This document shows positions 49,544-58,318 of a stretch of DNA of 64,000 bases, one piece after another (the first letter of the stretch is position 1; the number at the start of each line of letters is the position of its first letter). The position numbers were made by a program, and so were the translations under genes. The DNA comes from Sphingomonas sp. Y38-1Y. Lineage in GTDB: Bacteria > Pseudomonadota > Alphaproteobacteria > Sphingomonadales > Sphingomonadaceae. Below the pieces are notes generated by a model, which was not told where the DNA came from, made no database searches, and saw only the letters and a program-made list of their open reading frames with translations. The DNA is taken from positions 2,108,001 to 2,172,000 of the forward strand of contig NZ_CP135916.1 of the NCBI RefSeq assembly GCF_032391395.1, read 5' to 3'.

Positions 49544-51096
49544 GCCGCGGCTTCCTCCTCGGGCACGTCCAGGCGCGGGAAGATGGGGGTCGGGGGCGCG
49601 ATGCGAAAGCCCTCGCCCGCCTTTCGCGCGTACCAGCCGGCATCGGCGAGCGCCTCATGGTCGCGCTCGTCGGCGCCGACCTGATCGAGCATCGCGCTGG
49701 CGGAGGCCGGGACGACGGGCAGGATCGTGATCCCCAGCAGCCGGATCGCGCGAACGAGCGTGCCGAGCACGGCGTGCATCCGGTCGGGATCGGTCTTGCG
49801 CAGCGACCAGGGGGCCTGCACGTCGATATACTGGTTGCAGGCGAACACCCCGCGCATCCAGGCTTCGAGCGCGGGGGTGATCGACTGTTCGGCAAACAGG
49901 CGGATGAACTCAGCGTTGGCTTCTGCCACGGTCGCGAGCAAGGCCGCGTCGGCGTCGTCGGGCCGACCTTCGGACGGCAACGCGCCGTCGAGGTTCTTGG
50001 CGATGAAGCTCAGCGTCCGCTGGGCGAGGTTGCCGAAGCTGTTCGAAAGGTCGGCATTGGCGCGCATTGCGATCGCACGCGGGCTGTAGCTGCCGTCCTG
50101 GCCCCAGCTGATGTCCCGCAGCAGGAAATAGCGGAGCGCATCGACCCCGAACGCATCGGAGAGCGCGAGCGGATCGACGACGTTGCCGACCGACTTCGAC
50201 ATCTTCTCGCCGCGGTTGAGGACGAAGCCGTGGCCGAACACCTCGCGCGGTACCGGCAGGCCCGCAGACATGAGGAAGGCGGGCCAATAGACCGCGTGGA
50301 AGCGGACGATGTCCTTGCCAATGACGTGCAGGTCGGCAGGCCAGTAGCGCCACAGCTCGCCCTCGTCCGGATAGCCGGCGCCCGTCAGATAGTTGGTGAG
50401 CGCATCGACCCAGACATACATCACGTGCCCCGGGCTGCCCGGCACCGGCACGCCCCAGTCGAAGCTGGTCCGCGACACCGATAGGTCGGTCAGCCCGCCT
50501 TCGACAAAGCGCAGCACCTCGTTGCGGCGGCTCTCCGGCCGGATGAAGCCGGGCTCGGCGGCATAAAGGTCGAGCAGCGGCTGCTGGTATTTGGACAGGC
50601 GGAAGAACCAGGTCTCTTCGGCGGTCCATTCGACGGGCGTGCCCTGCGGTGACAGGCGCTGCCCGCCGTCCCCGTCGGTCAGCTCCTTTTCTTCGTAGAA
50701 GGCCTCGTCCCGGACCGAGTACCAGCCCTCGTAACGGTCGAGATAGAGGTCGCCGGACGCCTGCATCTTCTCCCAGATCGCCTGGCTGGCGCGATAGTGA
50801 TCGGCTTCGACGGTGCGGATGAAGCGGTCGTGGCTGATGTTGAGGCGATCGGCCATCTCGCTGAAATGCGCCGACATCTCGTCCGCCAGCTCGCGCGCGG
50901 TCATGCCGCGGTCCCGCGCGGTCTGCGCCATCTTGAGCCCATGCTCGTCGGTGCCGGTCTGGAAACGGACGTCGCGGCCCGCCTGACGCTGGAAGCGGGC
51001 GATCGCGTCGGCGGCGATCATCTCATAGGCGTGGCCGATATGCGGCCGGCCGTTGGGATAGTGGATCGCGGTGGTGATGTAAAAGGGCTGAGCCAT
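49540..51096 (-). CDS. metG: Methionine--tRNA ligase
   Basis: Class I synthetase that charges tRNA-Met. The signature HIGH-like motif is in YPNGRPHIGHAYE and the KMSKS motif in GEKMSKSVGNVVDPL. FQTGTDEHG binds the substrate. Cysteine clusters for zinc are absent, as in the short form, and no C-terminal tRNA-binding domain is present (518 residues). The ATG at 51096 is chosen to give MAQPFYITTAIHY; the frame extends upstream a further 12 codons. It follows holB after 41 bases. Confidence 0.97.
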   Translation of the reverse strand: MAQPFYITTAIHYPNGRPHIGHAYEMIAADAIARFQRQAGRDVRFQTGTDEHGLKMAQTARDRGMTARELADEMSAHFSEMADRLNISHDRFIRTVEADHYRASQAIWEKMQASGDLYLDRYEGWYSVRDEAFYEEKELTDGDGGQRLSPQGTPVEWTAEETWFFRLSKYQQPLLDLYAAEPGFIRPESRRNEVLRFVEGGLTDLSVSRTSFDWGVPVPGSPGHVMYVWVDALTNYLTGAGYPDEGELWRYWPADLHVIGKDIVRFHAVYWPAFLMSAGLPVPREVFGHGFVLNRGEKMSKSVGNVVDPLALSDAFGVDALRYFLLRDISWGQDGSYSPRAIAMRANADLSNSFGNLAQRTLSFIAKNLDGALPSEGRPDDADAALLATVAEANAEFIRLFAEQSITPALEAWMRGVFACNQYIDVQAPWSLRKTDPDRMHAVLGTLVRAIRLLGITILPVVPASASAMLDQVGADERDHEALADAGWYARKAGEGFRIAPPTPIFPRLDVPEEEAAA

Positions 51097-51137
51097 GCCC
51101 TTCGCTCTAGGGGGCGCGCCGCAGTGCGGCAAGCGCG

Positions 51138-52115
51138 TCAGCGCGGCGCGAGACGCGCGACGATGCCGCCGAGTTCGAACACCGCGCCCGCCGCATCCTG
51201 CGTCAGCGCGAGCGCGATGCCGCCGACCTGCCGCGCATCGGCATGCGCGTCGAGCGCGGTGCGGAGGCGCTCGCCGCTGGCGACGCGCGCCTGCTCGGCG
51301 ATGAAGGCCGGCACGCGCTCGACGAAGGCGGCGAAACGAGCGGCGGCGCCCTTCCCCGCCAGCGCCTTGGCCAGCCGTCCGCGCGCCGCATTGTCGCGGT
51401 CGCCCGAGGCGGCGATCGTCTCGAGCTCGCGTTCGATCGCTGCCATGTCGAGCCCGGCAAAGGCGAGCGCGCGGCCGGGCGAGCCAGCACCGGCGCGGAC
51501 CAGCGCGGCGATTTCAGGCTCCGCCAGTTCCGGATCGGCATTGCGCAGCGCACGCGCGACGTCGCCGTCCTCCAGCGCCGAAAAGCGCAGCAGTCGGCAG
51601 CGCGAGCGGATCGTCGGGAGCAGACGGCCCGGCGCATGGCTGACCAGGAGGAAGATCGTGCCCGTGGGCGGCTCCTCCAGGTTCTTGAGGAGCGCATTGG
51701 CGCCGGCCCGCTCCAGATCGTCGATCGCGTCGATGACGATCACCCGCCGCTCGGACAAAGCGGGCTTGGTCGCGAACATCGGTTGGAGCGTGCGGACCTG
51801 ATCGATGGCGATGCTGCGCTTCAGCCCCTCGTCGGGCTTCGCGGCATCCTTCGGCAGGCGGACGAGCTCGCGATAGTCCGGATGCGCTCCGCTCGCGAGC
51901 AGGCGGGCGATGCGGTGGTCTGGCGGCAACGGACCCGCAAGAGGCACCGAAGGGTCGATCGCGCGGCCGAGCAGCACCGCCGCCGCCGCCCGCGCGAACA
52001 AGCCCTTCCCCACTCCTTCCGGTCCCGCGATCAGCCAAGCGTGGTGGATCGAGCCGCCCGCGACCGCGGCGGCAAAAGCGGCGCGCGCGGTCTCGTTGCC
52101 GATCGGCGACGTCAT
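51138..52115 (-). CDS. holB: DNA polymerase III delta-prime subunit
   Basis: Component of the clamp loader that places the sliding clamp on DNA. An AAA+ fold (about 15-190) has the P-loop-like GPEGVGKGLFARA and the delta-prime features IDAIDDLERAGANALLKNLE and SRCRLLRF. The usual zinc-binding cysteines of gamma/delta-prime are not evident. Length 325 residues is typical. The ATG overlaps the tmk stop by 4 bases. The tmk-holB-metG order is common in this class. Confidence 0.93.
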   Translation of the reverse strand: MTSPIGNETARAAFAAAVAGGSIHHAWLIAGPEGVGKGLFARAAAAVLLGRAIDPSVPLAGPLPPDHRIARLLASGAHPDYRELVRLPKDAAKPDEGLKRSIAIDQVRTLQPMFATKPALSERRVIVIDAIDDLERAGANALLKNLEEPPTGTIFLLVSHAPGRLLPTIRSRCRLLRFSALEDGDVARALRNADPELAEPEIAALVRAGAGSPGRALAFAGLDMAAIERELETIAASGDRDNAARGRLAKALAGKGAAARFAAFVERVPAFIAEQARVASGERLRTALDAHADARQVGGIALALTQDAAGAVFELGGIVARLAPR

Positions 52116-52738
52116 GGCAGCAGGTCGGCGAGCGCCTCGATCAAGGCGGCAGTCACCGTCTGCGGCGCGGCGCTGGCATCGATCCGGCGCACGCGCTCGG
52201 GCTCGGCGGCAGCGATCGAGTCGAAGGCGGCGGCAACCGCGGCGTGGAAGCCCGTTCCGCGCGTCTCGAACCGGTCATTGGCGGCCGGATCGCGCCCCGC
52301 CGCTCGCGCGGCGCCCTCGTCAGGGGGCAGGTCGAGCAGGAAGGTGCGATCGGGCATCAGCCCGCGCGAGCCGAAGCCGTGCAGCGCCAGGATCGCCGCA
52401 TCGTCGATCCCCTGCGCACCCTGATAGGCACGAGTCGAATCGACATAGCGATCGCAGATCACCCAATGGCCGGCGCCGATCGCCGGACGAATGTGCTTCT
52501 CGACATGATCGGCGCGGGCGGCGGCGAACAGCAAGGTTTCGGCGTGTGGGCTCCAACGGGCGATGTCGCCCTGCATCAGCAGGCTGCGGATCGCCTCCGC
52601 CCCCTCGCTGCCACCGGGCTCGCGCGTGACGAGAACGTGGAAGCCGCATGCCTCCAGGGCCTCGCCCAGCGCGCGCGCCTGCGTCGACTTGCCCGCGCCC
52701 TCGCCGCCTTCCAGCGTGATGAACCGACCCGGCGTCAA
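52112..52738 (-). CDS. tmk: Thymidylate kinase
   Basis: Phosphorylates dTMP to dTDP. The P-loop is in ITLEGGEGAGKSTQARAL, the DRY-like motif appears as VICDRYVDSTRAYQG and the lid region follows near DLPPDEGAARAAGRD. Length 208 residues is standard. Its start overlaps the dacA stop and its stop overlaps the holB start, so the three are translationally coupled. Confidence 0.96.
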   Translation of the reverse strand: MTPGRFITLEGGEGAGKSTQARALGEALEACGFHVLVTREPGGSEGAEAIRSLLMQGDIARWSPHAETLLFAAARADHVEKHIRPAIGAGHWVICDRYVDSTRAYQGAQGIDDAAILALHGFGSRGLMPDRTFLLDLPPDEGAARAAGRDPAANDRFETRGTGFHAAVAAAFDSIAAAEPERVRRIDASAAPQTVTAALIEALADLLP

Positions 52739-53901
52739 GCGCCGAACAGCCCCATCAGCCCGGCCCAGACGCGGCCGAAGAAGCCCGCCTCGCCCACCTC
52801 GCTCTCCGCGACGAGCGGCAGGCGCTGCTCACCCACGTCCGCGCTGGTGATGACGAGGTCGGCGATATGCTGGCCCTGCTTGATCGGCGCCTTGACCGGT
52901 CCCTGATAGACGACCTTGGCGGTCATCGCCGCCGACGTGCCGGCGGGCACCGTGACGTTGAGGTCGCGCGGCGCGACCAGGCCGACGGTCGAGGCGTCGC
53001 CGAGCTGGACGTCGGCGGTCTCGACGCGCTTGCCCTGCTTGACGACGGGCTTGGCCTTCCACGCGTTGAAGCCCCATTCCATCAGGCGGACGGACTCGCT
53101 GATGCGCTGGTTGAAGCTGTTGAGCCCGGCGACGACCATCACCAGGCGGCGGCCATTCTGCTCGGCGGAGCCGGTGAAGCCATAGCCGGCTTCTTCGGTA
53201 TGGCCAGTCTTCAGGCCATCGGCGCCGTTGACGCGGCCGAGAAGCGGGTCGCGATTGGCCTGGGTGATGGCGTTGCCGCCCATCGTCTGACCCCAGGTGA
53301 AGTCGCGGCGGCTGTAGAACTTCTTGTAGAGGTCGGGATAGTTTTCAATCGTCGCCCGGGCGAGCTGCGCAAGGTCACGCGCGGTCACATAGGTCCGCCC
53401 CTCGTCCGGCCAGCCGTTGGACGTGCCGAATTGGCTGTTCTTGAGCCCGATTGACTTGGCGCGCTGGTTCATCAGGTTGACGAACGCTTCCTCGGTCCCC
53501 GCCAGCCCTTCGGCCAGCACGACGCAGGCGTCGTTGCCGGAGAGGACGACGACGCCATAGAGCAGGTTCTCGACGCTGACCTGCTCGCCGGGCGACAGGA
53601 ACATCGTCGAGCCCGCCTGGGGTCCATGCCACCGCTTCCACGTCTCCGGCCGGACGGTGATCTTCTGGTCGAGCTTCACCTCGCCCTTCTTGATCATGTC
53701 GAAGATGACATAGGTGGTCATCATCTTCGCCATCGATGCCGGTGGCATCCGGCGGTCGGCATCCTTGGCGAACAGCACCGCGCCCGAGGACAGATCCTCG
53801 ATGAACGCGACCGGCGCGGGCGTGTCGAAGGGCGGGCGCTGGGCCGCGGCAGGCGCAGCGATCGCGAGGACGAGGGGCGAGAGGGCAAGCAGGCGGTTCA
53901 T
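52735..53901 (-). CDS. dacA: D-alanyl-D-alanine carboxypeptidase (DacA/PBP5 type)
   Basis: Periplasmic penicillin-binding protein that trims the terminal D-Ala of peptidoglycan. A signal peptide ends at about residue 21 (AAPAAAQ). The active-site Ser56-Met-Ala-Lys59, the SGN triad VVLSGNDACV and KTG in DGLKTGHTEEAG are all present. A beta-rich C-terminal domain (about 290-365) and a C-terminal amphipathic segment (FFGRVWAGLMGLFGA) that would bind the membrane follow. Length 388 residues is usual. It lies 32 bases after the SPOR-domain gene. Confidence 0.96.
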   Translation of the reverse strand: MNRLLALSPLVLAIAAPAAAQRPPFDTPAPVAFIEDLSSGAVLFAKDADRRMPPASMAKMMTTYVIFDMIKKGEVKLDQKITVRPETWKRWHGPQAGSTMFLSPGEQVSVENLLYGVVVLSGNDACVVLAEGLAGTEEAFVNLMNQRAKSIGLKNSQFGTSNGWPDEGRTYVTARDLAQLARATIENYPDLYKKFYSRRDFTWGQTMGGNAITQANRDPLLGRVNGADGLKTGHTEEAGYGFTGSAEQNGRRLVMVVAGLNSFNQRISESVRLMEWGFNAWKAKPVVKQGKRVETADVQLGDASTVGLVAPRDLNVTVPAGTSAAMTAKVVYQGPVKAPIKQGQHIADLVITSADVGEQRLPLVAESEVGEAGFFGRVWAGLMGLFGA

Positions 53902-53933
53902 CGGTCGGTCGGTACCCGGTGGCTTGAGGAAGA

Positions 53934-54794
53934 TCAGGGAATCTGGACGAGTGCGGCGCCGCCATGGCCGCGGCGGGCAAGGTCGGTCCGTGCGCGATCG
54001 GCGGCATTGCGGTCGGCAAAGGGGCCGAGCTGGACGCGGTAGAGGCCGCCGCCTTCACGCACGCGGCCGCCGAGCTGGCCGGCAAGCTTGCGCGCATTGG
54101 CGGCGTTGGAGAGCGCGGCGACCTGAACGCCCCAACCGCGCGCCGGCGCGGTCTGAGGCTTGGGCTGGACGGCAACCTGCTTTTCGGGCGGATCGATCGG
54201 GCGCTGGGCCGGTCGACGGACCGACTGCGTGGAGGCCTGGCCCGCGGCCGCCGGTACGGCCATCGGAGCGCCTCGCGCAGGGCGCGGCTTCGCCGCGGCG
54301 GTCGGTGACGGCGCCGATCGCGAAACCGCGGGCGCAGCGCGTGAGGGCAGTTCCTTGCGCAGGCCGACGAGCAGCACGGCGGGCGCATCGAGCCGCGCAC
54401 TTGCCGGCTGTCCGGCGCGAAGGGCGGCGATCTCCGGCGGCGACGGGCGCCCCGCGCGGACGCGGACAGGCGCATCGGCGCTGGCGATGCCGAGCTGCTG
54501 CATCGCGATGGCCGATAGGGCGACGACTTCGCCGGCGCGGGGCTGCATCCCCTCCGTCACCGCGAACAAAGCGGTCTTGCCCGTGTCGAGTGCGGTTACT
54601 TCCACGAAGCTGCCCGGCGGCAGGGTTGCGTGGGCGACGCCTGCGGGCGCCTCGATCGAGCCGGCATAGCCGACCGCGTCATAGCGCTCACCCTCGTTGG
54701 AAGAGGCGCGCGGCCCCTCGCCCGTCGGCGGCGCGTCCTGCGCCGGCGTCGCGGCGGCGAGTGTCAGGGCGATCAGCTCAGCGGGCGACGGCAT
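53934..54794 (-). CDS. RlpA-like protein with C-terminal SPOR domain
   Basis: Likely septum-associated cell-wall protein. The N-terminal half (about 30-130) resembles the double-psi barrel of RlpA in degenerate form (SFVEVTALDTGKTALFAVTE). A Pro/Ala/Arg-rich linker follows at about 140-212. The C-terminal SPOR domain (about 213-280, GWGVQVAALSNAANARKLAG to YRVQLGPFADRNAADRAR) should bind denuded peptidoglycan. The N-terminal signal is weak. It overlaps mltB by 17 bases and precedes dacA, forming a cell-wall operon. Confidence 0.85.
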   Translation of the reverse strand: MPSPAELIALTLAAATPAQDAPPTGEGPRASSNEGERYDAVGYAGSIEAPAGVAHATLPPGSFVEVTALDTGKTALFAVTEGMQPRAGEVVALSAIAMQQLGIASADAPVRVRAGRPSPPEIAALRAGQPASARLDAPAVLLVGLRKELPSRAAPAVSRSAPSPTAAAKPRPARGAPMAVPAAAGQASTQSVRRPAQRPIDPPEKQVAVQPKPQTAPARGWGVQVAALSNAANARKLAGQLGGRVREGGGLYRVQLGPFADRNAADRARTDLARRGHGGAALVQIP

Positions 54795-55824
54795 CGGCGA
54801 GCAATCCCACGGAAAGCGCGTAGAAATTAGAGCAGTTATAGTCGAGGATCACGCGGTAGTTCCCCGTCAGCAGATAGGCGGTGCGGCCCGGCCCGTCGGG
54901 CTCGATCAGCGTCGCGAGCACGTCGTCGGCCGGCCGGCGTCCCGATTGTGGCACCATGCCCAGCGAGCGCCATTCTCGCATCGTCCGCCACTGGCTGTGC
55001 CGCTCGAACACGCGCGGGCAGCGCGGCGAGATCGTGCGCGTCGTCATCCCCGCACGGTTGAAGCCGCCCGGCACATTGACCGCGACGCCCCAGGGCTGGC
55101 CCGCTCGCCACCCGGCATTGACGAAGTAGTTGGCGATCGAGGCGAGCGCGTCGGCCTCGCTCGTCCAGATGTCGGCGCGCCCGTCGCCATCGCCGTCGCG
55201 CGCCAGCCGCAGGTAGATCGACGGCAGGAACTGCGGATAGCCGGTCGCCCCCGCCCAGCTTCCCTTCAGCCGCTCACGCGGGATGCCGCGGTCCATCATC
55301 TTGAGAAGCGCGATGAATTCGCCCTCGAACAGCGCCCGGCGGCGGCCCTCATAGGCGAGCGTCGCCAGCGAGCGGGCAAGGTCGAAGTCGCCGGTATAGG
55401 CGCCGTAATTGGTCTCGTGGCCCCAGATCGCGACCATGATCGATTCCGGGACGCCGGTCTCCGCCTCGATCCGCGACAGGCGCGAACGGTTGGCGGCATA
55501 GGCGCGCTGGCCGCGGCCGATCCGGGCGGCGTCAACATGGCGCGCCTGATAGGGTGCAAAGTTCGGGATGGCGTTGGGATTGTTGCCGCCACCCGGCTGG
55601 CCGCGATCAAGCTCGATCACCCGCGGGTTGACGGTCAGCGTCGGCAGCACCGCATCCAGCGTGCGTGCGGTTACGCCCTGTTGCAGCGCGCGACCGCGGA
55701 CCTGGGACAGATAGGCCTGGAAGCCTGCCTCATCCTGCGCCATCGCGCCGCCCGCGGTGCCGACCAACAGCCACAGCGTCAACAACGCTGCGCCCCATCC
55801 ACGCTTGAACCCGTACCCCGACAT
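54778..55824 (-). CDS. mltB: Lytic murein transglycosylase B (GH103)
   Basis: Cleaves peptidoglycan glycan strands with 1,6-anhydro product. A signal peptide (about 1-30, core WGAALLTLWLLVGTAGGAMA) precedes the catalytic domain. The catalytic Glu is in MVAIWGHETNYGAYTG, with GATGYPQFLPSIYLRLA and DGDGRADIWTSEADALASIA further on. The start at 55824 gives MSGYGFKRG and 348 residues; the open frame extends upstream into the tRNA region but without support. It overlaps the SPOR gene. Confidence 0.95.
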   Translation of the reverse strand: MSGYGFKRGWGAALLTLWLLVGTAGGAMAQDEAGFQAYLSQVRGRALQQGVTARTLDAVLPTLTVNPRVIELDRGQPGGGNNPNAIPNFAPYQARHVDAARIGRGQRAYAANRSRLSRIEAETGVPESIMVAIWGHETNYGAYTGDFDLARSLATLAYEGRRRALFEGEFIALLKMMDRGIPRERLKGSWAGATGYPQFLPSIYLRLARDGDGDGRADIWTSEADALASIANYFVNAGWRAGQPWGVAVNVPGGFNRAGMTTRTISPRCPRVFERHSQWRTMREWRSLGMVPQSGRRPADDVLATLIEPDGPGRTAYLLTGNYRVILDYNCSNFYALSVGLLADAVAR

Positions 55825-55921
55825 GCACGAAGCTGTGCCACAGTCCCGGCCCGGCCTGAACCCCCCAATCGCGCGGGCTTGCACAAATGCGGCCGGGAGC
55901 GCTAACCCGGCGCCCACGTGC

Positions 55922-56011
<90 letters not shown>

Positions 56012-56014
56012 CCC

Positions 56015-56380
56015 TCAGTCGATCAGCGCGTCCGTCATGCGGACCAGGGCGCCGCCGATCCCGCCGAGCGCAAAAGCGGGGCTGAACGCATCGCGTCCGG
56101 TGTCGAGGCGCATCGACATGCGCGCGCGCATCGGCGCGCCGGGTTCGCGCGGGCGTTCGTGGGTGTCGGCGCAGAGCTCAGCCGTCGGCCGGTCGCCGGG
56201 GAGAAGATCGTCGCTCGACACCTCCGGCGTGATGCGGAACGGACGGGGCTGTGCCGCCTCAGGCGCGATCAGGCGAAAGTCGAGGGCAATGGGGGCAGCC
56301 GCTCGTGAGGGCGGCGCCGGCTCTCGCGGCGTGACCGCATCCGTGGTCAGCAACAATGCAATCGCCCATGCCCCAGCCAT
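56015..56380 (-). CDS. Hypothetical protein with possible signal peptide
   Basis: A 121-residue protein without a recognised family. The start at 56380 has GGGGAA 5 bases upstream; the frame continues upstream to 56440. A hydrophobic N-terminus (AWAIALLLTTDA) could be a signal peptide. The C-terminal part (MSMRLDTGRDAFSPAFALGG, then IGGALVRMTDALID) is mildly regular. It ends only 3 bases from the tRNA-Ser. Codon use fits the neighbours, which supports a gene, but the call is tentative. Confidence 0.5.
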   Translation of the reverse strand: MAGAWAIALLLTTDAVTPREPAPPSRAAAPIALDFRLIAPEAAQPRPFRITPEVSSDDLLPGDRPTAELCADTHERPREPGAPMRARMSMRLDTGRDAFSPAFALGGIGGALVRMTDALID

Positions 56381-56510
56381 CGACGTTCCCCGGCATCGCG
56401 CGGTCGGCCCGACCGGCAATGTGGCAGGATCATGGCTCAATTATGCGCGATGCGCCAGCGACGAACGAAGCTTGGTCCTGAAAAGCGCTCAGGCCGGCGA
56501 ACGGCCGCGG

Positions 56511-56852
56511 TCAGCCGCCCATCAACGCGTCGAATTCGGCTTCGCTGAGGGGTTCGTCGAACTGGCAGCCGGCTTCGTAATCGCGCGACCAGACGATGCG
56601 CGTCAGGCGGCGAATGTCGCCCGGCAGGGCCAGCACGATGCTGCTGCCGGCGCGAAGGTCGCCATAGGTCTGAATACGGGCCCCGTGGATCGACAGGTCG
56701 GTGACGCGGCACAAGCTGCCATGCATGGCGACGCTCGCCACGCCCGCTTCGATCGAGACGGCGGCTCGCGGTGCGCGGCGGCGGGTCTCGCCGGCGTCGA
56801 TCGGCGTCAGCTCGGCTGCGATGCGCGTGCGAACGGGGACATGGCTCTCCAT
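56511..56852 (-). CDS. PilZ-domain protein
   Basis: Small (113 residues) putative cyclic-di-GMP effector. The PilZ signature is complete: an Arg-rich motif RRRAPR near residue 24 and DLSIHGARIQT about 25 residues later, then a beta-barrel. Cyclic-di-GMP binding is likely from these motifs but not shown. It stands alone, 45 bases downstream of rpmE in the same direction. Curli and other adhesion in many bacteria respond to this messenger. Confidence 0.88.
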   Translation of the reverse strand: MESHVPVRTRIAAELTPIDAGETRRRAPRAAVSIEAGVASVAMHGSLCRVTDLSIHGARIQTYGDLRAGSSIVLALPGDIRRLTRIVWSRDYEAGCQFDEPLSEAEFDALMGG

Positions 56853-56897
56853 GTCCCCGATGCTAGTCTCGCTTGGTAAACGAGGTGTGAAGGCCGC

Positions 56898-57128
56898 TTA
56901 CTTGCGGAGCGACAGACCGCCGCCGAAACGCTTGTTGAAGCGGGCGACCTGGCCGCCGGCGTCGAGCAGGCGCTGGTTGCCGCCGGTCCATGCCGGGTGC
57001 GCGAGCGGATCGATGTCGAGCAGCATCGTCTCGCCTTCCTTGCCCCAGGTCGAGCGCGTCTCGAACACGGTGCCGTCGGTCATCTGCACCTTGATCATGT
57101 GATAGTCGGGGTGGCCGGTCTTCTTCAC
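56898..57128 (-). CDS. rpmE: 50S ribosomal protein L31
   Basis: Small protein of the large ribosomal subunit. The sequence [20 protein letters not shown] then HPAWTG matches L31. It has no CxxC pair, so it is the zinc-independent (C-) form. The 76-residue length is usual in alphaproteobacteria. It has its own short upstream gap of 90 bases after fabZ. Confidence 0.96.
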   Translation of the reverse strand: MKKTGHPDYHMIKVQMTDGTVFETRSTWGKEGETMLLDIDPLAHPAWTGGNQRLLDAGGQVARFNKRFGGGLSLRK

Positions 57129-57218
57129 GTCATATCTCCAGGGATGGCCGCTGGTTTCCGACCAGCAGCGAAGGGCGCGCGCATAGCAGCGCGGCGCCCC
57201 GCCTGCAATGCGCTTGGG

Positions 57219-57701
57219 TCAGCCCGCCTTGGGCGGGTCGGCAATCATCGCGGTGAAGTTGGCGGTCGCCGCCACCGCGCCGTCGATCAGCGCGCGGCCG
57301 GCGAACTTGCAGACGCTCGACCGCTTCTGCACGAACTCGACCTCCAGGCTGAGGAGCACGCCGGGCTCGACGGGCTTCCGGAACTTGGCTTCCTCGATCG
57401 CCATGAAATAGACGAGCTTGCCCGAACCGGCGAGATCGAGGCTCTCCACCGCGAGCACGCCGGCGGCCTGCGCCACCGCTTCGACGATCAGCACGCCCGG
57501 CATGATCGGACGCCCGGGGAAATGCCCCTGGAAGAAGCCTTCGTTGATCGTCACCGCCTTCGTCGCGCGGATCGACCGGTCGAGGACGATTTCCTCGACG
57601 CGGTCGACCAGCAGCATCGGATATCGATGCGGCAGCGCGGCCATCACGCGGTTGATGTCGAGCGGGCCGATCGTGCGGCCCGCCCCCTCGCCTTCGCTCA
57701 C
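57219..57701 (-). CDS. fabZ: 3-hydroxyacyl-ACP dehydratase FabZ
   Basis: Dehydrates beta-hydroxyacyl-ACP in fatty-acid elongation. The hot-dog fold motifs are [13 protein letters not shown] and [20 protein letters not shown], containing the catalytic His, and [12 protein letters not shown] with the catalytic Glu. The GTG at 57701 overlaps the skp stop (GTGA). Length 160 residues is typical. Placement after bamA and skp is the standard envelope gene order, although lpxD, lpxA and others between skp and fabZ are missing here. Confidence 0.96.
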   Translation of the reverse strand: MSEGEGAGRTIGPLDINRVMAALPHRYPMLLVDRVEEIVLDRSIRATKAVTINEGFFQGHFPGRPIMPGVLIVEAVAQAAGVLAVESLDLAGSGKLVYFMAIEEAKFRKPVEPGVLLSLEVEFVQKRSSVCKFAGRALIDGAVAATANFTAMIADPPKAG

Positions 57702-58318
57702 CGGCCGGCTGCGGCCGCGGCCGGAGCGGCAGGCGCCGCCGCGGCCTGCTGACCACCCGGCTGCCAGTTGGCGGGCGGCGTGATGCCGACGCTGGGCACC
57801 AGGCGGTTGAGCTCGGTCGTCACGTCGGCGGTGATGTCGGCCGCCGGGCCGGCCTGGACCGTCGCCTCGGGACGGAGCAGCAGCGTCACCTTCTTGCGCG
57901 ACATCGCGGCATTGACTGCCGCCTCGAGCTGCGCGCCGATCTGCTCGGCGGCATAGGCGCGGGCGCGCTGGACCGGCTGGGTCAGGCGCTGAAGCTCCTG
58001 GTTGGCGGTCTGCTCGCGCTGCTGGATGGTGGTCGCCTGGGTCTGCAGCGCGGCCTGGTTGGCGTTCGGGGCCGAACGCGCCTTGTTGAAGGCCTCGACC
58101 AACGGGCGAAGCTCGTTCTGGATCGCGGTCTGGCGCGTCTGCGCCTGATCTAGCTGCGCCTTGTAGGTCGTCTGGATCTGCGAGATCGCGGTCTTCCAGG
58201 CGTTCGACTGGAGGACGGCGGTCTCGGGATTGGCGACGGCGATGCCGTTGACCTGCGCCAGCGCGGGCGACGCGATCGCGACCGGCGCAAGCGCGGCGGC
58301 GAGAAGGAACTTGTTCAT
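57698..58318 (-). CDS. skp: Periplasmic chaperone OmpH/Skp family
   Basis: Holds unfolded outer-membrane proteins on the way to BamA. A signal peptide (1-21, ending SPALAQ) is followed by a mostly helical, Gln/Ala-rich coiled-coil region (about 40-130) typical of Skp arms, with the conserved start [15 protein letters not shown]-terminal Ala/Pro-rich tail ([19 protein letters not shown]) is unusual and may be disordered. It begins within 1 base of the bamA stop and overlaps fabZ. Confidence 0.9.
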   Translation of the reverse strand: MNKFLLAAALAPVAIASPALAQVNGIAVANPETAVLQSNAWKTAISQIQTTYKAQLDQAQTRQTAIQNELRPLVEAFNKARSAPNANQAALQTQATTIQQREQTANQELQRLTQPVQRARAYAAEQIGAQLEAAVNAAMSRKKVTLLLRPEATVQAGPAADITADVTTELNRLVPSVGITPPANWQPGGQQAAAAPAAPAAAAAGR

